A stretch of 28,485 nt of DNA, taken from contig CAZLMF010000013.1 of NCBI GenBank assembly GCA_964560565.1, positions 1-28,485 of the forward strand, written 5' to 3'. Position numbers and translations under genes: made by a program. Origin of the DNA: CAZLMF01 sp964560565. Its GTDB lineage: Bacteria; Bacillota; Clostridia; Oscillospirales; Ruminococcaceae. Of the stretch, positions 23,247 through 28,485 are shown one piece after another. How positions within the stretch are numbered: position 1 is the stretch's first letter; each line of letters opens with the position of its first letter. Under the pieces are notes generated by a model. That model did not search any database. It was not told the origin of the DNA and worked only from the letters and a program-made list of their open reading frames with translations.

Positions 23247-24254
23247 ATGTCTATTTGGGTTAGTGTATGTGCGGCGGTAGCTGCATTTGTGGTTTCATCG
23301 GTAATGGGGATTTTCCTTATTCCTTTTCTTCGTAAGCTCAAGTTTGGGCAGACAATACTGGATATAGGTCCACGCTGGCATAAGCATAAGGAGGGCACTC
23401 CCACGATGGGAGGCTTTATGTTTGCGGCAGGGACTGTTATCGGAATTATAGTGGGGATTATTGTACTTAACCTCACAAGTGAGGATGCACAGCAGGTAAG
23501 TGTAATCGAAATGACAAAGCTATATGCAGGGCTTGGAATGGCGATAGCATTTGGGTTTGTGGGGTTTTTGGATGATTACATAAAGGTAGTCAAAAAGCAG
23601 AATATGGGCTTAAATGCAAAGCAAAAGCTCTTTATGCAGATGATTTTTGGTGCTCTTTATCTACTGGCGATATATATGTCAGGGGACACCTCGACTATAA
23701 TAAAGTTTCCTTTTATAGGGCAGTTGAATTTAGGGATTTTATATTACCCGATTGTTCTGCTTGCAATGCTGTTTATTGTTAATGCGGTAAACCTTACAGA
23801 TGGGGTTGATGGGTTGTGCAGCTCAGTAACGTTTGTGTACGCACTATCATTTATGGCGATACTGTCAATGCTATCCTTTAAGGGACTGTCTATATACGCA
23901 ATTTCCCTTGCGGCGGCTTGCTTAGGGTATTTGGTTTGGAACTTCTACCCCGCAAAGGTCATGATGGGGGACACAGGCTCGATGTTCTTAGGCGGCTCGG
24001 TATTAGCCCTGGGGATTGGTGCAGGGCTTCACGTGCTGATACTTGTGGCAGGAATAATATATGTGGTAGAGGCATTGTCAGTGGTAATACAGGTAATAAG
24101 CTTTAAGACCACAGGCAAGAGAATATTTAAGATGAGTCCTATTCATCATCACTTTGAGATGTCAGGCTGGAGCGAGGTAAAAATAGTGGGGGTTTTCTCT
24201 GCGATTACCCTTGTAGCAGGAATATTGTCTGTGGGAGCGATATTTGGGATTTAG
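23247..24254 (+). CDS. mraY: Phospho-MurNAc-pentapeptide transferase MraY
   Basis: A polytopic membrane enzyme of 335 residues that transfers phospho-MurNAc-pentapeptide from UDP to undecaprenyl phosphate, giving lipid I. About ten hydrophobic helices are seen. Key motifs are KEGTPTMGGFMF, GFLDDYIK with D109/D110, NLTDGVDGL with D185 and D188, and PIHHHFEMSGWSE with the histidine cluster. ATG 23247 follows GGGAAGGG by seven bases; an in-frame TTG at 23241 is too close to it. murD, often next in this cluster, does not follow: ftsW starts 32 bases downstream. Confidence 0.97.
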   Translation: MSIWVSVCAAVAAFVVSSVMGIFLIPFLRKLKFGQTILDIGPRWHKHKEGTPTMGGFMFAAGTVIGIIVGIIVLNLTSEDAQQVSVIEMTKLYAGLGMAIAFGFVGFLDDYIKVVKKQNMGLNAKQKLFMQMIFGALYLLAIYMSGDTSTIIKFPFIGQLNLGILYYPIVLLAMLFIVNAVNLTDGVDGLCSSVTFVYALSFMAILSMLSFKGLSIYAISLAAACLGYLVWNFYPAKVMMGDTGSMFLGGSVLALGIGAGLHVLILVAGIIYVVEALSVVIQVISFKTTGKRIFKMSPIHHHFEMSGWSEVKIVGVFSAITLVAGILSVGAIFGI

Positions 24255-24286
24255 TCAAGGCAAGGGATTTATATGGAGGTTAGTTA

Positions 24287-25462
24287 ATGTCTGCTGAGAG
24301 AGAATTAACTGCGCAGAATGCGCAAGCAACTCAAAAAAGACAAAAAAGGGCAATTCGCTTAGGACGAATGGATTTGCCTTTCTTTATCATTGTCATAATA
24401 CTTATGACCTTTGGGCTTGTTATGATGTTCTCAGCAAGCTATGCATGGGGCTATTATGAATCCGGTGACAGCTTTATCTACGTCAGAAAGCAGCTTTTGC
24501 TTGCAGCCTTGGGAATTGTGGCAATGCTTGTGATTTCAGTGATTGACTTCAATCATCTTCGCAGACCTATTGTGGTATTTGGACTGTTTGGAATGTCCAT
24601 TGCACTTTTGGCAATGGTGTTGGTATTGCCATCAAGCGGTGCAAAGCGTTGGATTGACTTTGGGTTTGTCAACTTTCAACCCTCGGAGGTTGCAAAGCTT
24701 GCGATAATTATATTATTTGCGTATCTTATTTCGGTAAATCAACATAGAATTAAGGAGTTTAAGTACGGAGTAGTGCCGTTTTTGGCGGCATTGGGACTTG
24801 TTGCGGCACTTGTAATTGCGGAGCCTCATCTTTCGGGAACGATAATAATCTGTGCGATTGGCATAGTGATGATGTTTGTCGGCGGCGTGAGAATGAAGCA
24901 TATCATGGGCATTGCATTAGTGGGCATTATAGCTCTTGTTTTGGCAGTACTGGCACTTATGTACTTTAAGGGCACAGGCTATTTCATGGAGCGAATAAAG
25001 GGCTTTGTTGACCCTATGTCAGACCCGACGGATACCACTTGGCAGACCTATCAGTCCCTTATTACAATAGGCTCTGGGGGCGTATTAGGGCTGGGGCTTG
25101 GGAACTCAATGCAAAAGTATCGCTTTTTACCAGAGTCCCACAATGACTTTGTATTTGCAATAGTATGCGAGGAGCTTGGCTTTGTAGGAGCAATGCTTAT
25201 AATAATACTCTTTGCGCTGTTTATTTTCAGAGGGTTTTATATTGCGTCTAAAGCGCCGAATAAGTTTAGTATGATGGTGGTAGTGGGAATAACGGTGCAG
25301 ATAGGCTTGCAGGCGCTGCTTAATATTGCGGTAGTAACAAACTCAGTGCCCAATACCGGAATTAGCCTTCCGTTTTTTAGCTACGGAGGAACGGCGCTTT
25401 TAATGCAGCTTGCCGAGGTTGGTATAGTGCTTAATATTTCAAGGCAATCGAACTTAGAATAA
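24287..25462 (+). CDS. ftsW: SEDS peptidoglycan polymerase FtsW/SpoVE
   Basis: A 391-residue polytopic membrane protein of the SEDS family, which polymerises lipid II with a partner class B PBP at the septum. After a charged cytoplasmic tail (residues 1-27) about ten helices follow. Conserved stretches are GLVMMFSASYAW, GAKRWIDFGFVNFQPSEVAKLA, SHNDFVFAIVCEELGFVGA (with the conserved aspartate) and SVPNTGISLPFFSYGGTALL. FtsW (vegetative) and SpoVE (sporulation) cannot be told apart from sequence; the dcw position suits either. GGAGG precedes the ATG. Confidence 0.95.
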   Translation: MSAERELTAQNAQATQKRQKRAIRLGRMDLPFFIIVIILMTFGLVMMFSASYAWGYYESGDSFIYVRKQLLLAALGIVAMLVISVIDFNHLRRPIVVFGLFGMSIALLAMVLVLPSSGAKRWIDFGFVNFQPSEVAKLAIIILFAYLISVNQHRIKEFKYGVVPFLAALGLVAALVIAEPHLSGTIIICAIGIVMMFVGGVRMKHIMGIALVGIIALVLAVLALMYFKGTGYFMERIKGFVDPMSDPTDTTWQTYQSLITIGSGGVLGLGLGNSMQKYRFLPESHNDFVFAIVCEELGFVGAMLIIILFALFIFRGFYIASKAPNKFSMMVVVGITVQIGLQALLNIAVVTNSVPNTGISLPFFSYGGTALLMQLAEVGIVLNISRQSNLE

Positions 25463-25505
25463 TATATCATAGGTAAAAAGAAAAAACAGGAGGTGTGTGA
25501 CTTAA

Positions 25506-26618
25506 ATGAGAATACTTTTTGTCGGCGGCGGAACAGGGGGGCATATTTATCCTGCTCTTGCGGTGGCTGATGCGGTAAAAAAAGCAATGCCCGATTGCGA
25601 AATACTGTTTGCGGGCACTCCCTTTGGCATGGAGGCAAGAATTGTACCACAGGCAGGCTACAACTTCACTCCTATTAAGGTACATGGTTTTCAGCGCAAA
25701 ATCACCCCTGAAAACATAGTGAAGAATGTCCAAGCTTGTTTCTATCTTGCAACCTCTCTACCCCAAGCAAGGCGTATCATAAAGGACTTCAAGCCCGACA
25801 TTGTGTTTGGCACAGGGGGATATGTATGCGGCCCTATATTAAGGGCGGCGGCTAAAATGGGGATAAAAACAGCGGTGCATGAGTCAAACGCATATCCCGG
25901 CATGACAACAAGGCTTTTGTCAAAGCTTGTAAATGTGGTTATGCTGCCAAATGAAACCGCACGTAAACATCTTGATGAGGGCGTAAACTGCGTCATAACA
26001 GGCAACCCTCTACGGGGGCAGATTTCTCAAAAGTCAAGGGAGTCAGCTCGGATTGAGCTTAAACTCGACGGTGGTATGACGATTTTATCCTACGGCGGCA
26101 GCTTAGGCGCAGGGGGCATAAATGATGCAATGCTCGACCTAATGGTGTGGGAGCAGAAAAAGGGAGATATTAACCATATCCACGGATATGGAGGCATGGG
26201 TAAGGACAGCTTTATACCCGACCTTAGGGCGAGAGGCGTTCAGATTAAAGGCAATAAGCGCCTTGATGTGCGTGAGTATATTGACAATATAGGCGTTTGT
26301 ATGGCGGCGGCAGACCTTGTAATTTCTCGTGCAGGGGCAATGACGCTAGCTGAAATACAAGCTGTGGGGCGTGCATCAATTCTTATTCCGTCGCCCATTG
26401 TGGCTGAAAATCATCAGTACCACAATGCCTTAGTCCTTGAAAACAAAGGCGCTGCAATAGTTGTTGAGCAGAAAAATCTAACCTCACAGAGAATGATTGA
26501 AATTGTTGAGGAGCTTTATAATAACCGCGAGAAACTCACGCAAATGTCGCAAAATGCAAAAAGTATGGCGGTCACAGATGCGGTCACGAATATTCTTGGA
26601 GTACTAATGAATCTCTAG
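25506..26618 (+). CDS. murG: UDP-GlcNAc:lipid I N-acetylglucosaminyltransferase MurG
   Basis: A 370-residue GT28 enzyme at the inner face of the membrane that converts lipid I to lipid II. The N-terminal glycine-rich loop GGGTGGHIYPALAVAD (residues 7-22), HESNAYPGMTTRLLSK, TGNPLRGQI, SYGGSLGAGGIND, SRAGAMTLAEIQAVGRASILIPSP and ENHQYHNALVLENKGAA are family landmarks. AGGAGG lies 12 bases or so before the ATG, slightly far. A hairpin separates it from murA. Confidence 0.97.
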   Translation: MRILFVGGGTGGHIYPALAVADAVKKAMPDCEILFAGTPFGMEARIVPQAGYNFTPIKVHGFQRKITPENIVKNVQACFYLATSLPQARRIIKDFKPDIVFGTGGYVCGPILRAAAKMGIKTAVHESNAYPGMTTRLLSKLVNVVMLPNETARKHLDEGVNCVITGNPLRGQISQKSRESARIELKLDGGMTILSYGGSLGAGGINDAMLDLMVWEQKKGDINHIHGYGGMGKDSFIPDLRARGVQIKGNKRLDVREYIDNIGVCMAAADLVISRAGAMTLAEIQAVGRASILIPSPIVAENHQYHNALVLENKGAAIVVEQKNLTSQRMIEIVEELYNNREKLTQMSQNAKSMAVTDAVTNILGVLMNL

Positions 26619-26647
26619 CACATCCCTCATTCACCAGATAAACCCAA

Positions 26648-26692
26648 AAAGCATAGTATGTTGTGTATATCGTTGTTAAAAAACTATGCTTT
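26648..26692 (+). promoter_or_regulatory. Hairpin between murG and murA
   Basis: AAAGCATAGT (26648-26657) is the reverse complement of ACTATGCTTT (26683-26692), with a 25-base loop. No T-run follows, and the murA ribosome binding site (GAGAGGG) begins two bases later. It is therefore more likely a processing, stability or translation element than a terminator. Confidence 0.45.
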
Positions 26693-26707
26693 GAGAGGGT
26701 GTATTGA

Positions 26708-27961
26708 GTGCAAAAGCTGGTGATTGAAGGTGGACGTAAGCTGTCAGGTCAGCTAGAGGTTCAAGGCGCGAAAAACAGTGCGTTGCCGTTACTTGCTGCA
26801 ACTATACTGGGCACAACAGAGAGCATTCTACATAACTGCCCGAAGCTTTCCGATGTTGATGCAGCTTGCAGGATATTATCTTTCCTAGGCTGCAAATGCA
26901 CAAGAGATGCTGATAGAGTTACAGTGGATACAAGCGGATTAACTCATTTTGAGGTTCCCGATGATTTGATGCGAGAAATGCGATCGTCAATTGTGTTTCT
27001 AGGAGCGATACTCGGCAGGCTTGGGCGGTGTAGGCTGTCATTCCCTGGTGGTTGTGAGTTGGGCCCTAGACCGATTGATTTACATTTGTCTGCACTGCGG
27101 CAGATGGGTGTTTCAATCAAGGAGGAGTTTGGGTATCTTGACTGTGTTGTGGATAGGAAGCTTAAGGGTGCGAAAATCTCGCTGTCCTTCCCATCAGTGG
27201 GAGCGACGGAAAACATCATGCTTGCCGCTGTGACAGCGCAAGGGGATACCGAGATTGCAAATGCCGCTCGCGAACCTGAGATAATCGATTTAGCGGATTT
27301 TCTTAATAAATGCGGAGCGGATATTAAGGGTGCAGGGCAAAGTACTATTGTCATCAGGGGAGTCCCTAAGCTTAATGGCTGCGAGCATACTGTAATACCT
27401 GATAGAATTGTCACTGCTACATATCTGTGTTGTTGTGCAACAGCGGGTGGAGAAATCACCGTCACAAACACAAGGCACTCGGATGTAGAAAGCATAACGC
27501 CCATACTTACACAGATGGGTTGCAAGATATATGCATTTGATGATAATATATATATTAGTTCGAAGTGGCCGCTTAAACCTGTTAAGGTAATAAGAACAAT
27601 GCCTTATCCGGGGTTTCCGACTGATGCGCAGGCACTTGTGATGGCAGTTGCATCAATATGCAAGGGCACAAGCGTTTTTGTGGAGAATATATTCGAAAGC
27701 CGCTATAAGCATGTGTCGGAGCTCACAAGACTTGGAGCTGACATTAAAGTCGAGGGCAAGGTGGCAATAATCGAGGGAGTGCCGAGGCTTTACGGTGCAA
27801 ATACAACCGCAACCGACCTAAGGGGAGGCGCTGCACTCGTGGCGGCAGGGCTTTGTGCAGAGGGAACAACCACTATCAGCAATTTAAGGCATATCGACCG
27901 TGGATACGAAAGCATCGAAAAAAGCTTAAGTCAGGTTGGTGCAAGTATTAGGCGTGAGTAG
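26708..27961 (+). CDS. murA: UDP-N-acetylglucosamine 1-carboxyvinyltransferase MurA
   Basis: A 417-residue cytoplasmic enzyme that transfers enolpyruvate from PEP to UDP-GlcNAc, the first committed step of peptidoglycan synthesis. GAKNSALP contains K22 and N23; the catalytic cysteine C116 is present in PGGCELGPRPIDLH, so the site is of the fosfomycin-sensitive type. Late landmarks are PGFPTDAQA, ENIFESRYKHVSEL and TDLRGGAALVAAGL. The start is GTG 26708 after GAGAGGG. Firmicutes often have two MurA paralogues; this is the one in the division cluster. Confidence 0.96.
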   Translation: MQKLVIEGGRKLSGQLEVQGAKNSALPLLAATILGTTESILHNCPKLSDVDAACRILSFLGCKCTRDADRVTVDTSGLTHFEVPDDLMREMRSSIVFLGAILGRLGRCRLSFPGGCELGPRPIDLHLSALRQMGVSIKEEFGYLDCVVDRKLKGAKISLSFPSVGATENIMLAAVTAQGDTEIANAAREPEIIDLADFLNKCGADIKGAGQSTIVIRGVPKLNGCEHTVIPDRIVTATYLCCCATAGGEITVTNTRHSDVESITPILTQMGCKIYAFDDNIYISSKWPLKPVKVIRTMPYPGFPTDAQALVMAVASICKGTSVFVENIFESRYKHVSELTRLGADIKVEGKVAIIEGVPRLYGANTTATDLRGGAALVAAGLCAEGTTTISNLRHIDRGYESIEKSLSQVGASIRRE

Positions 27962-28043
27962 GCTTAACTAAAGGAAGTATAAGGGAAGTAAAATAAAGGC
28001 GATACAGTCGCAGTTATTTACAAACGTGCAATTGAGGTATATA

Positions 28044-28485
28044 ATGAGGGATATAAGAAAGATCAGCGGGGGTTCTGTTCAAACTCAGCGTACGGCAGCC
28101 GCACGAAAGCCAGCTAAAAGACGTAACAGACGCAATATGGCGCTTTACTATTTTATTATGCTTGTTTTTGTTGCGATTGCCGGTGCGCTATTGTCTGTTA
28201 CGGTCTTTTTTAATATTACGGATATTGAGGTTATCGGTGAAACCGGATATACCTACGAGCAGATTATAGGAAGCGGCAAGGTGAAAGTTGGGGATAACCT
28301 ATTTAGGTTAAATCAGAAAAAGACACAGACCGCTATTCTGAGTGAGCTTATTAAAATTGAAACCGTGGAGGTACAGCGTGAGCTGCCTGCGACACTTAAG
28401 ATTTACGTTACAGCGGCGGAGCCTTATGCGGGAGTTAAGAGTGAAAATGGATATTACCTTATCAGCAGAGCTGGGAGGGTGATTG
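28044..28485 (+). CDS. divIB: Cell division protein DivIB/FtsQ, N-terminal part, runs off the right edge
   Basis: 147 codons are visible from ATG 28044, which follows GAGG by seven bases; the frame is still open at the end. A strongly basic cytoplasmic tail (residues 1-31, rich in K and R) leads to one membrane helix (about 33-56) and then a POTRA domain that starts FNITDIEVIGETGYTYEQI and continues through KVGDNLFRL, ETVEVQRELPATLKIYVTAAEP and NGYYLISRAGRV. This is the classic bitopic layout of the protein that joins FtsL and DivIC at the septum. The 82 bases between murA and this gene hold no terminator that I can see, so it is probably co-transcribed. Confidence 0.93.
   Translation, partial: MRDIRKISGGSVQTQRTAAARKPAKRRNRRNMALYYFIMLVFVAIAGALLSVTVFFNITDIEVIGETGYTYEQIIGSGKVKVGDNLFRLNQKKTQTAILSELIKIETVEVQRELPATLKIYVTAAEPYAGVKSENGYYLISRAGRVI

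Noticed and set aside
26648..26692. Terminator between murG and murA
   Set aside because: There is a stem but no run of Ts after it, and murA starts at once downstream.

Overview
The window looks like a chromosomal segment from a spore-forming, meso-diaminopimelate-type member of the Clostridia, probably near the Oscillospiraceae/Ruminococcaceae. Evidence: spoIIE and ypeB (endospore formation and germination), glgC together with glgD (typical of Firmicutes), MurE with the DNPR diaminopimelate signature, a Firmicutes-type division and cell wall (dcw) cluster, and AAGGAGG-like ribosome binding sites. Two blocks of exactly 100 Ns (2205-2304 and 10119-10218) are assembly gaps. Each interrupts a real gene: a cysteine desulfurase and glgC.

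Layout. Positions 1-2984 (minus strand) hold a sulfur-transfer and tRNA-modification operon: cysteine desulfurase, thiI, pncC (CinA C-terminal domain) and the start of a membrane protein that runs off the left edge. Positions 3225-7010 (plus strand) hold ypeB and spoIIE, each followed by a hairpin terminator; spoIIE has a candidate Spo0A-controlled promoter. Positions 7206-13023 are a glycogen synthesis operon, glgB-glgC-glgD-glgA, with a strong promoter, a structured leader and a terminator. Positions 13053-13839 hold a membrane-anchored protein of unknown function as its own transcription unit. Positions 13877-15597 are a compact four-gene unit: a DUF2089-type zinc/helix-turn-helix protein, a SHOCT-like/YvlB-like protein, a small protein resembling its C-terminus, and a YvlD-like four-helix membrane protein. 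It is driven by a perfect-consensus promoter carrying phased direct repeats. From 15828 to the right edge runs the dcw cluster: mraZ, rsmH, ftsL, a class B PBP with PASTA domains, murE, murF, mraY, ftsW/spoVE, murG, murA and the start of divIB/ftsQ. murD and murC are absent from this stretch.

How the genes work together. The desulfurase supplies persulfide sulfur to ThiI for tRNA 4-thiouridine and possibly thiamine. GlgC/GlgD make ADP-glucose, GlgA polymerises it and GlgB branches it. The dcw genes make lipid II precursors (MurA, MurE, MurF, MraY, MurG) and build the septal synthase (FtsW, PBP, FtsL, DivIB), with MraZ as the likely autorepressor and RsmH modifying 16S rRNA.

Most of the window is conserved core biology. 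The parts most worth a second look are regulatory: the DUF2089 operon with its phased repeats, a hairpin that may bridge an over-long Shine-Dalgarno spacing before the YvlD-like gene, the mutually exclusive hairpins before glgB, and the spoIIE promoter. I see no CRISPR array, insertion sequence, tRNA or rRNA gene.
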